A DNA stretch of 64,000 bases from Actinacidiphila bryophytorum (lineage in GTDB: Bacteria; Actinomycetota; Actinomycetes; Streptomycetales; Streptomycetaceae). Numbering within the stretch: position 1 is the stretch's first letter; every line of letters begins with the position of its first letter. Shown piece by piece: positions 27,429 to 34,636 of the stretch. A model generated the notes under the pieces. It saw nothing but the letters and a program-made list of their open reading frames with translations, did no database searches and had not been told where the DNA came from. The stretch is from positions 336,046-400,045 of the forward strand of contig NZ_JAFFIX010000005.1 of assembly GCF_016916835.1 (NCBI RefSeq). The letters run 5' to 3'. A program made the position numbers and the translations under genes.

Positions 27429-27635
27429 TCACGCGTCGGCGTGCAGGTTCATCGGGCCGTAGATCTTCGCGTCGCCGTCGAAGAGGACCACCTGGTCGGC
27501 GCCGCCTTCGAGCAGGTCCTTCCAGGACTCGCCGAGCCAGGACTCGGCATCGCCCTGCGTGGTGAACTCCTCGGGCTGCACCGCGGGCTCCACCTCGGTG
27601 CCGTCGGCCTTCTCGAACCGCCACGTCCACGCCAT
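27429..27635 (-). CDS. Small conserved-type protein, 68 aa
   Basis: A 68-residue acidic protein starting MAWTWRFEKADGTE, with WLGESWKDLLEGGADQVVLF in the centre and a C-terminal KIYGPMNLHADA. The tryptophan-rich start and clean GAGGAG ribosome binding site (complement of about 27642-27647) make it a convincing small gene. I recognise no domain and there is no membrane segment. It diverges from cobU with about 140 bp between starts. Confidence 0.78.
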   Translation of the reverse strand: MAWTWRFEKADGTEVEPAVQPEEFTTQGDAESWLGESWKDLLEGGADQVVLFDGDAKIYGPMNLHADA

Positions 27636-27778
27636 GTGTGTCTCCTCGATGCGTCCAGGGTCCGGGGTGCTGCGGGGCCTGCCCTCGCAGCGTAACCGCA
27701 GGGTCGGCGCCTGCGGGGGTCGTCGCCACATGGCGGACCCCGCGCGCCCCGCGCGGCGCGACGCGAGACGATCGTGCC

Positions 27779-28981
27779 GTGGAAGCGACTCTGCTCGGCA
27801 CCGCGGGACCCGAAGGCCTGCCCGTACCGGACTGCCCGTGCGCGGCCTGCGCCCTCGCCGTGGGCGACGGCGCCCGCGCGCCCGGCTCCGTCCTGGTCGA
27901 CGGCGCGGTGCTGCTCGACCTGACCCCGGGCGTCGCCCTGGCCGCGGCCCGCGCCGGGCACAGCCTCGCCGGTCTGCGCCTGGTCCTGCTCTCGCACCCG
28001 CACGACGGCCCGGCCGTGGAGATCCCGCCCGGGCTGCCCGCACCCGCCCGGGTGCCCGACGGGCAGCGGCTCACCCTGATCACCGGCCACAAGGTGCGGG
28101 CCATGGCCATGGACGCGCCCGGCACGGGCTACGCCGTCGAGTCCCCCGACGGCCTGCGCCTGCTGTACCTGCCGCCCGGCTGCGCACCGGCCGGCGTCAA
28201 CGGCACCGACGAGCCGCCGTACGACCTGGTACTGCTCGACGCCGTCGGCCGGCCCGACGCGCTCGCCCGGCTGCGGGCGGCCGGCGCGGTGACCGGCACG
28301 ACCGACGTGGTCGCCGTCCACCTCGGCCACGACGCCCCGCCCGAACCCGAACTGAGCCGGCGGCTCGCGGCGTACGGCGCCAGGGCCGTGCCCGACGGTA
28401 CGACGCTGGTCGCCGGCGACTACCACGCCGTACCCGACGTGCCGCGCCGCACCCTCGTACTCGGCGGCGCCCGCTCGGGCAAGTCCGCGGAGGCAGAACG
28501 GCGCCTCGCCGCCTTCCCCGAGGTCGTCTACGTCGCCACCGGCGGCACCCGGGAAGGCGACGCCGACTGGGCCGACCGCGTCGCCCGGCACCGCGAACGC
28601 CGCCCCGCCGGCTGGCGCACCCTGGAGACCTGCGACCTCGTCCCGCTCCTCGCCGACGCCACCGGCCCGCCGCTCCTGGTCGACTGCCTCGGCCTGTGGC
28701 TCACCGACGTCCTCGACACGGAGGGCGCGTGGGACGACGAGGCCTGGCACAACGGGGCCGCGCGGCGCGTGCGGGCACGCGCCGACGAGCTCGTCGCGGC
28801 ATGGCGTGCGACTCGTCGCACCGCCGTGGCGGTCTCCAACGAGGTCGGTTCCGGCGTTGTGCCCGCCACTGCCGCGGGGCGGCGCTTCCGCGACGAGCTG
28901 GGCCGGCTCAACGCCGGCATCTCCTCCGAGTCCGACCACGTCCTCCTCCTGGTGTCCGGCCTCCCCCTCCGCCTCCGGTAA
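27779..28981 (+). CDS. cobU: CobU adenosylcobinamide kinase/guanylyltransferase with N-terminal MBL-like domain
   Basis: About 400 residues, twice the size of classical CobU. The C-terminal part (from about 223) is CobU: P-loop GGARSGKS at 229-236, TGGTREGDADWADRVARHRERRP, and the SNEVGSGVVP motif. It phosphorylates adenosylcobinamide and then adds GMP in B12 nucleotide-loop assembly. The N-terminal 215 residues resemble the metallo-beta-lactamase fold of PhnP/PqqB (GTAGPEGLP, then CPCAAC at 19-24, then SHPHD at 72-76), but the metal-binding HxHxDH is incomplete. The GTG start is at 27779. cobT and cobS follow on the same strand. Confidence 0.9.
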   Translation: MEATLLGTAGPEGLPVPDCPCAACALAVGDGARAPGSVLVDGAVLLDLTPGVALAAARAGHSLAGLRLVLLSHPHDGPAVEIPPGLPAPARVPDGQRLTLITGHKVRAMAMDAPGTGYAVESPDGLRLLYLPPGCAPAGVNGTDEPPYDLVLLDAVGRPDALARLRAAGAVTGTTDVVAVHLGHDAPPEPELSRRLAAYGARAVPDGTTLVAGDYHAVPDVPRRTLVLGGARSGKSAEAERRLAAFPEVVYVATGGTREGDADWADRVARHRERRPAGWRTLETCDLVPLLADATGPPLLVDCLGLWLTDVLDTEGAWDDEAWHNGAARRVRARADELVAAWRATRRTAVAVSNEVGSGVVPATAAGRRFRDELGRLNAGISSESDHVLLLVSGLPLRLR

Positions 28982-29583
28982 CGCCCCCTTACCCCGGCGG
29001 GCGGTGCGCAGGTGATTGCCACGTGCGGTGGCAATGCGTCTTTCCCCCGGTGACGGATTCCGCGCGCAGTTCCCCGCGCCCCTGGGCGATTGCCACGTGC
29101 GGTGGGCGATTCGCTTTCCCCCGGCGGGGGGTGCACAGGTGATTGCCACGTGCGGTGGCGTTGCCTTCTTTCCGCCCGCCCGGACGGGGCGCGCAGTTCC
29201 CCGCGCCCCTGAAAAACGCTCACCCTCGCCGGCAGACGGCGCCCTCAGAAAAACGCTCACCCTCCTGCGCAGAGGGCGCCGCCTGGAAGCGCCAGCTCTG
29301 CGGGCAGAGGGCAACCATCAGGGGCGCGGGGAACTGCGCGCCCCATCACCCACCCACAGAAAGGCGCGAGCCCACAGCAAGTGGCAATCACCTGCGCCCC
29401 CCGCCGAGGGAAAGGCGACCGCCCACCGCAAGGGGCAGGGACTGAAGGGGCGCGGGGGGCTGCGCGGCCGGCCCGGGCGGAGGGGGGGAACGCGACGCCG
29501 CAGCAAGGGGCACCCACCTGCGTGCCCCCGGCCAGGGAAGGGTGGCCGACCGGCGCAAGGGGCGGGTAGGGCGGGGGCGACCT
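28982..29583. repeat. Dense intergenic repeat block between cobU and cobT, no gene
   Basis: About 600 bp made mainly of two repeat types in both orientations: GGGGCGCGGGGAACTGCGCG arms (reverse at 29063-29082 and 29190-29209; forward at 29321-29340 and a variant at 29447-29466) and GATTGCCACGTGCGGTGG units (about 29013, 29087 and 29140, and inverted near 29379). Frames open here on both strands consist of translated repeats and are not genes. Confidence 0.7.
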
Positions 29584-29620
29584 CCCGGGCAGGACTGCGT
29601 CCTGCCCGGGGCGGTACTGT
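29584..29620 (+). promoter_or_regulatory. Palindrome and -10 in front of cobT
   Basis: A perfect 12-bp inverted repeat (29584-29595 and 29599-29610, TGC loop) is followed by TACTGT (29615-29620), a good TANNNT -10 lying 7 bases before the GTG of cobT. The expected -35 position falls inside the palindrome. It could be an operator on a leaderless promoter, or a hairpin ending upstream transcripts. Confidence 0.45.
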
Positions 29621-29627
29621 TCGGCGG

Positions 29628-30710
29628 GTGAGTGGGATTGAGTTGGATGACTTCGGCTCCCTGGTGGAGCGCCCCGACGCACGCCTGCGCCGGGACTCGG
29701 CAGAGCGCTGGCCGGCCCTGGTGCGCCCGGCGAACGGACTCGGCAAGGCCGCGGAGTTGGCCGACTGGCTGGCGGCCGTGCAGGGCGCGGTCCCACTGCG
29801 CCCCCTCACCTCCCCCCGCGTCATCCTGTTCGCCGCCGACCACGGCGTCGCGCAGCTGGACGTGTCGGCCCGCAAGGCGGGCACGGCCGGTGTCCTGGCG
29901 AAGGCGGCGGTCGACGGCACCGCCCCGGTGAACGTGATCGCCCGCCGCCTGGGCGTACCGGTCGACGTCGTCGACATGGCCCTGGACTGCGACCCGGCGG
30001 AGCTGCCTGACGAGGTGACGGCGTACCGGGTGCGCCGCGGCTCGGGCCGTATCGACGTCGAGGACGCACTGACCCGGGAGGAGGCCGAGCAGGCCTTCCG
30101 TACGGGCATGGAACTCGCCGACCGGCACGCGGACTCGGGCACGGACATCGTGGTGCTGGGCGACCTGAGCGTCGGCGGCACGACCCCGGCGGCGGTGCTG
30201 ATCGCGGCGCTGTGCGGCACGGACGCGTCCGTGGTGACCGGCCGCGGCTCGGGTATCGACGACCTGGCCTGGATGCGCAAGTGCGCGGCGATCAGGGACG
30301 CGCTGCGCCGCGCCCGCCCGGTGCTGGGCGACCAGCTGGCGCTGCTGGGTGCCGTGGGCGGCGCCGACTTCGCGGCGATGACGGGCTTCCTGCTGCAGGC
30401 CGCGGTGCGCAAACTGCCCGTGGTGCTGGACGGTGTGGTGAGCGCGGCCTGCGCGCTGGTGGGGCAGCGGATCGCCTTCCGCGCGCCGGACTGGTGGCTG
30501 GCGGGGCATGCGACGGGTGAGCCGGGCCAGGCCAAGGCGCTGGACCGGGTCTCGCTCGACCCGCTGTTCGACCACGGCATCACGGTGGGCGGCGGTGTCG
30601 GCGCCCTGCTCGCGCTGCCGCTGGTCCAGTCGGCCGCGGCCCTGTCGGCGGAACTGCCCGAGGAGAAGCCGGCCGACCACGCGGAGTCCGTGCAGGAGCC
30701 GGAGGCGTAG
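29628..30710 (+). CDS. cobT: Nicotinate-nucleotide-dimethylbenzimidazole phosphoribosyltransferase
   Basis: A 360-residue CobT that forms alpha-ribazole phosphate from nicotinate mononucleotide and dimethylbenzimidazole for the lower ligand of B12. FAADHGVAQLDVSA and VLGDLSVGGTTPAAVL are typical family blocks. The segment that in the Salmonella enzyme carries the catalytic glutamate (G-E-G-x-G-A) reads GGGVGA here (about 321-326), with Gly322 in place of Glu; whether another residue takes over is unclear. GTG at 29628 gives the normal N-terminus and probably a leaderless transcript. Confidence 0.93.
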   Translation: MSGIELDDFGSLVERPDARLRRDSAERWPALVRPANGLGKAAELADWLAAVQGAVPLRPLTSPRVILFAADHGVAQLDVSARKAGTAGVLAKAAVDGTAPVNVIARRLGVPVDVVDMALDCDPAELPDEVTAYRVRRGSGRIDVEDALTREEAEQAFRTGMELADRHADSGTDIVVLGDLSVGGTTPAAVLIAALCGTDASVVTGRGSGIDDLAWMRKCAAIRDALRRARPVLGDQLALLGAVGGADFAAMTGFLLQAAVRKLPVVLDGVVSAACALVGQRIAFRAPDWWLAGHATGEPGQAKALDRVSLDPLFDHGITVGGGVGALLALPLVQSAAALSAELPEEKPADHAESVQEPEA

Positions 30711-30738
30711 CCGCCGCGCCCTCCCGACGCGCCGGGAA

Positions 30739-30773
30739 CGTAATGCTGTAAATCAGACATTACGCTCTATGCT
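30739..30773 (+). promoter_or_regulatory. Promoter with operator-like repeat before the mprF-like gene
   Basis: An AT-rich island: inverted repeat CGTAATG (30739-30745) / CATTACG (30758-30764) with a 12-bp spacer, then TATGCT (30768-30773) as -10. The ATG at 30782 lies 8 bases past the -10 and has no ribosome binding site, so a leaderless mRNA is likely. The repeat covers the -35 region. Confidence 0.5.
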
Positions 30774-30781
30774 TCCCACCC

Positions 30782-32566
30782 ATGGGAAGTCCGCGGCCAC
30801 CACGCCGCCTGGCAGCGCGCAGCGCGGTCTTCACGGTCTGGTACCTGCGTGCGGTGGCCGCGCTGAACTTCCTCGGCGCCGTCTGGGTCTCCTTCGGCGC
30901 CGACATCCGCCGGCACAATGCGCAGGACTACTTCACCCCGTACCTGCTGACGGCCGGCTTCACCTCGGGCGCCATCGCCCTCTTCCTCGCCGTCACCATG
31001 CGCCGCCGCAAACGCGCCGCCTGGATCCTCAACCTCGTGCTGTGCGGGCTGTTCTTCGCCGCGCTCGCCCTGAGCATGGTGTGGCCCGACATCCACCGGC
31101 ACGCCCAGAACTGGGTCTCGCTCGCCCTGACCACCGCCTTCCTGGCCGCGCTGCTCGCCGGCCGGCGGGAATTCCGTGCCAAGGGCGACCCCGCCAACCC
31201 CTGGCAGGCCGCGGTGGTCGCCGCCGCGGGCCTGGTCCTGGCCGCACTGGTCGGCACCGGCCTGGTCGCGGCGACCAACTCCCAGCACCGCGGCACCTTC
31301 GGCGACAGCTTCGGCTACGCATTGCTCCGGCTGGTCTCCCTGGTCCCCGGCGACAGCGCCTTCCTGACCATCTCCACCCCCGGCTGGGTGGACGTGGTGA
31401 TCAACGTCATGAGCACCCTGCTCTTCGTCCTGGTCCTCTTCGTCGCCTTCCGCTCCCCCCGCGGCAGGGAACTCCTCGGCGCCGACGACGAACAGCGGCT
31501 GCGCGCCCTGCTCGACAAGTACGGCGAGCGCGACTCGCTCGGCTACTTCGCGCTGCGCCGCGACAAGAGCGTCATCTGGTCGCCGAGCGGCAAGTCCGCG
31601 ATCGCCTACCGCGTGCTGGGCGGGGTCTCGCTCGCCTCGGGCGACCCCATCGGCGACCCCGAGGCCTGGCCCGGCGCCATCGACGCGTGGCTGGCCGAGG
31701 CCAGGGAGCACGCCTGGGTGCCGGCCGTGATGGGCGCGAGCGAGGAGGCCGGCACGGTCTACGCCCGGCATGGCCTGGACGCCCTCGAACTCGGCGACGA
31801 GGCGATCGTGGAGACCGCCGACTTCACCCTCGAAGGCCGCGCGATGCGCACCGTCCGGCAGGCCCACAACCGGGTACGGCGCTCCGGCTGCACCGTCCGC
31901 GTCCGACGGCACGCCGACATCCCGCCGGGCGAACTCGCCGTCCTGCTGGAGCACGCCGACGCCTGGCGTGACGGGCAGACGGAACGCGGCTTCTCCATGG
32001 CACTCGGCCGGCTCGGCGACCCCGCCGACGGGCAGTGCGTGATGGTCGAGTGCGCCGACGGCGACGGCAGGCCGCGGGCGCTGCTGAGCTTCGTGCCCTG
32101 GGGGCCGCACGGCCTGTCCCTGGACCTGATGCGGCGCGACCGCGGCTCCGACAACGGCCTCATCGAGTTCATGGTCATCGAGCTGATCCGGCAGGCCGAG
32201 GAAGTGGGGGTCGAGCAGGTCTCGCTGAACTTCGCGATGTTCAGGTCCGTCTTCGAACGCGGCTCGCGCCTCGGCGCCGGACCGGTGCTGCGGCTGTGGC
32301 ACTCGCTGCTGACCTTCTTCTCGCGGTGGTGGCAGATCGAGTCCCTCTACCGCGCCAACGCCAAATTCCGGCCGATCTGGGAGCCGCGGTATGTCCTCTT
32401 CGGCAAGTCGAGCGAACTCCCCAGGATCGGTCTCGCGGGCGCCCGTGCCGAGGGCTTCCTCGGCGTCCCCCGCCTCCCCTCCCCCCTCCGCCGCCGCCCC
32501 GCCGCCCCCGGCCGCCCGGTGGAGCCGGTGGCCCCTGGCCGCCGAGTGGCGGACCGTCCTCACTGA
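30782..32566 (+). CDS. MprF-like phosphatidylglycerol aminoacyltransferase
   Basis: A 594-residue membrane enzyme. The N-terminal third has about six membrane segments (roughly 18-38, 52-68, 78-94, 104-120, 138-158, 198-222). The cytosolic C-terminal domain (about 240-555) is the DUF2156/LPG-synthase fold, with RDKSVIWSPSGKSAIAYRVLGGVSLASGDPIG, LEGRAMRTVRQAHNRVRRSG and GLIEFMVIELI. Relatives add lysine or alanine from aminoacyl-tRNA to phosphatidylglycerol, lowering surface charge and giving resistance to cationic peptides. It has fewer membrane helices than full MprF. It lies inside the cob gene set with no obvious link to B12. Confidence 0.88.
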   Translation: MGSPRPPRRLAARSAVFTVWYLRAVAALNFLGAVWVSFGADIRRHNAQDYFTPYLLTAGFTSGAIALFLAVTMRRRKRAAWILNLVLCGLFFAALALSMVWPDIHRHAQNWVSLALTTAFLAALLAGRREFRAKGDPANPWQAAVVAAAGLVLAALVGTGLVAATNSQHRGTFGDSFGYALLRLVSLVPGDSAFLTISTPGWVDVVINVMSTLLFVLVLFVAFRSPRGRELLGADDEQRLRALLDKYGERDSLGYFALRRDKSVIWSPSGKSAIAYRVLGGVSLASGDPIGDPEAWPGAIDAWLAEAREHAWVPAVMGASEEAGTVYARHGLDALELGDEAIVETADFTLEGRAMRTVRQAHNRVRRSGCTVRVRRHADIPPGELAVLLEHADAWRDGQTERGFSMALGRLGDPADGQCVMVECADGDGRPRALLSFVPWGPHGLSLDLMRRDRGSDNGLIEFMVIELIRQAEEVGVEQVSLNFAMFRSVFERGSRLGAGPVLRLWHSLLTFFSRWWQIESLYRANAKFRPIWEPRYVLFGKSSELPRIGLAGARAEGFLGVPRLPSPLRRRPAAPGRPVEPVAPGRRVADRPH

Positions 32567-33188
32567 CGTCGCCACCCGGATCCGCAGCCGCGGACCGCGG
32601 GCGGTCCCCGTCACCCTCGGCGCCTGCGCCGGCATCCTCCTGCTGCAGCTCCTCCAGCACCTCCACGGCACGCACACCTGGGTCGAACGCCTCGGCGGCG
32701 TCTACGCCGGCCTCCCCTGGTGGCAGGCGCTGCTGCGCACCCCCGTCTCGGTCTTCCTGCCCGACCCCTCGCTGCCCGTATGGGGCCTGCTCCTGCAGGT
32801 CCTCGTCGTCTTCGGCATCGCCGAGACCACGGTGGGGCCGCGCCGCACCCTCGCCGTGGCCCTGCTGGCGACCCTCGCCGGGACCGGCTTCGCCCGCTAC
32901 TCCCTGTGGGCAGGACCGCACTGGCCGCCCGGCCTGCCCGCGCACGACCTCCTGGTACGCGACACCGGGCCGTCCGCGGCCGTCGTCGCCCTCGGCGTCC
33001 ACGTCGCCCTGCGCTACCGGGCGTGGTGGACGGTCGGCACGATCGTGCTGGCCATGGTGGTCGAGGTCGTCTCCCTCCCCAACCTCGCCGGCTACGAACA
33101 CCTCGCAGGCGTCGCCCTCGTCCTCGCCCTCTTCACCCGGCAGGTAGCCTCGCGCGGTGACCACCCCGCCGCCCGCCACCCTCGCTGA
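32391..33188 (+). CDS. Rhomboid-like membrane protein
   Basis: A protein of about 265 residues with six membrane segments after a Ser/Pro/Ala-rich cytoplasmic start. DTGPSAAVVAL has the G-x-S-A form of the rhomboid catalytic serine loop, and GYEHLAGVALVL carries a histidine placed like the second catalytic residue, so it may be an active divergent rhomboid-like protease. ATG at 32391 has GGGAG 7 bases upstream but overlaps the preceding gene by 176 bp; GTG at 32445 is the alternative. Its 3' end overlaps cobS by 32 bp in another frame. Such tight packing suggests one transcript from the mprF-like gene to cobS. Confidence 0.75.
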   Translation: MSSSASRANSPGSVSRAPVPRASSASPASPPPSAAAPPPPAARWSRWPLAAEWRTVLTDVATRIRSRGPRAVPVTLGACAGILLLQLLQHLHGTHTWVERLGGVYAGLPWWQALLRTPVSVFLPDPSLPVWGLLLQVLVVFGIAETTVGPRRTLAVALLATLAGTGFARYSLWAGPHWPPGLPAHDLLVRDTGPSAAVVALGVHVALRYRAWWTVGTIVLAMVVEVVSLPNLAGYEHLAGVALVLALFTRQVASRGDHPAARHPR

Positions 33189-33948
33189 CGCCCTGCGGTT
33201 CGCCTTCGGCACGCTCACCGTGCTGCCCGCCCGGCTCACCCGCTGGGACCGCGCCGCTGCCCGCGGCGGCATGCTCGCCGCGCCCCTCGTCGGCGCCGTC
33301 GTCGGCCTGGCCGCCGCGGCCGCGGGCGGTGTCCTCGTCGCCCTCGGTGCCACACCGCTGCTCGCCGCGGTCGGCACCGTCGCGGTGCCCGCGGTCCTCA
33401 CCCGCGGGCTGCACCTCGACGGGCTCGCCGACACCGCGGACGCGCTCGGCTCCGGCAAGGAGGCGGAAGAGGCGCTGCGGATCATGAAGCAGTCCGACAT
33501 CGGGCCGTTCGGGGTCCTCACCCTCGTCCTCGTCCTGCTCGCGCAGGTCGCCTCCGCTGCCGCGTGCTACGGGCACGGGTGGGTGTACGGCGGCGGCGCC
33601 GCGCTCGTCTCCGCCGTCGCCGGGCGCACCGCACTCCTCGCCGCGTGCCGCCGCGGGATCCCGGCCGCCAGGCCGGGCGGTCTCGGCGCCGCCGTCGCCG
33701 GGTCCGTACCGCCCTGGGCCGCGCTCGGCCCCACCGCGCTGTGTGCCGCCGTCGCCGCGGCCGCGGCCACGCCCTTCGGCGGGCTCACCCCCCTCCGGTT
33801 CGCCGCCGCCGTCCTCTGCGGCACCGCGGCCGGCGAGCTCCTCGTGCGGCGCTGCACGCGCCGCTTCGGCGGCGTCACCGGCGACGTCTTCGGCGCCGCC
33901 ACGGAGGCCGCGGCCACGGTGGCCTTCCTGGCCCTAGCCCTGCGCTAG
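33157..33948 (+). CDS. cobS: Adenosylcobinamide-GDP ribazoletransferase
   Basis: A 263-residue integral membrane CobS that joins alpha-ribazole (phosphate) to adenosylcobinamide-GDP in the last steps of B12 synthesis. It has the signature GLHLDGLADTADALGS (about 88-103), KQSDIGPFGVL, and GVTGDVFGAATEAAATVAFLAL at the C-terminus with the usual Ala-rich membrane helices. The GTG start overlaps the end of the rhomboid-like gene. The TAG stop is supplied by the CTAG at the left end of the second 181-bp element. Confidence 0.95.
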   Translation: MTTPPPATLADALRFAFGTLTVLPARLTRWDRAAARGGMLAAPLVGAVVGLAAAAAGGVLVALGATPLLAAVGTVAVPAVLTRGLHLDGLADTADALGSGKEAEEALRIMKQSDIGPFGVLTLVLVLLAQVASAAACYGHGWVYGGGAALVSAVAGRTALLAACRRGIPAARPGGLGAAVAGSVPPWAALGPTALCAAVAAAAATPFGGLTPLRFAAAVLCGTAAGELLVRRCTRRFGGVTGDVFGAATEAAATVAFLALALR

Positions 33949-34125
33949 GCCGTGTTTTGGAAGTCCCGCCTGCCCCGCGACGCCTGGCACGCACGCTCGC
34001 TGCGTTGTCGGAGTCGTCCGAGCAGGCCCACTACGAGGACGACCCTCCGCCTTGCGATCGCACGCACCGGACGCCGCGGGGCCCGCCCTGTGGGCGGACG
34101 GCCCTACTTCCAAAACACGGCCTAG
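33945..34125. mobile_element. 181-bp MITE-like element, copy 2
   Basis: CTAG at both ends (33945-33948 and 34122-34125) with the same perfect 20-bp terminal inverted repeats as the other copies. It differs from copy 3 at only two bases by my reading and is in the same orientation. Its left CTAG coincides with the stop codon of cobS. There is no coding capacity. Confidence 0.8.
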
Positions 34126-34636
34126 CCCCCCGCGCCTACCGGCGCGGGTCCGTTTCCCACCCTCCCCCACAGCTCCGCGTGGGGGTGCCCCCAGACCCGT
34201 GCAGGTGAGATGTCGAGTGCGGGCCTCCTCGTGGCCGCACCCCGCCATCGGCGACTGCATGCTCGTGCACACCAGCGAACCGCCAGCAGCCGACGCGGCC
34301 GAGACGTACCAAAGCCCACCCCGCACACGACAACCGCAAGCCGCCAGCCGGGCCGAGGGGACGGTTCGGGGGTGTCCCCGCAGGCATGCGCGAGACTCCC
34401 GCCGCCTCGTTCGGGAAGAGCCAAGGCGCGCAGGCCGAGGAGATACCCCCGAAGCGGCACCGACCCACCGCACCCCGGGCACGCGCACCCCCGAGGGAAT
34501 CGCGCAGCGCGTAGGCTCGGCTGGGCCGACCGCGGGGCGCCCCGATGATGTGGCGGAATACGATGCGGGGACCGGCCCGGCCGGGCCATCCACCGGCCTT
34601 TGACAAGGACCTCGACCGAATAGGACCTGAGCCACC
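34126..34636. other. Long leader or intergenic region upstream of pepA, no gene assigned
   Basis: About 510 bp. The first 80 bp hold a GC-rich hairpin (CCCTCCCCCACAGCTCCGCG type) also seen near 15371. The rest has open frames on both strands, but their products are Arg/Pro/Ser-rich with no recognisable fold, so I do not call a gene. A GGGGAC/GTCCCC stem occurs near 34358-34380. TTGACA at 34600-34605 is a perfect -35 hexamer, but the sequence 17 bp downstream is not a clear -10. Confidence 0.4.

Noticed and set aside
27600..29640. Cobalamin riboswitch before cobU or cobT
   Set aside because: I found no B12-box-like or other conserved riboswitch core in these gaps.
29016..30710. In-frame N-terminal extension of CobT through the repeat block
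   Set aside because: The extension is made of translated palindromic repeats; the leaderless GTG at 29628 gives the normal N-terminus.
34210..34548. Possible 112-residue gene upstream of pepA
   Set aside because: No ribosome binding site, Arg/Pro/Ser-rich product and no family resemblance.
34600..34626. TTGACA/TAGGAC as the pepA promoter
   Set aside because: The spacing is only 15 bp and TAGGAC overlaps the presumed ribosome binding site.
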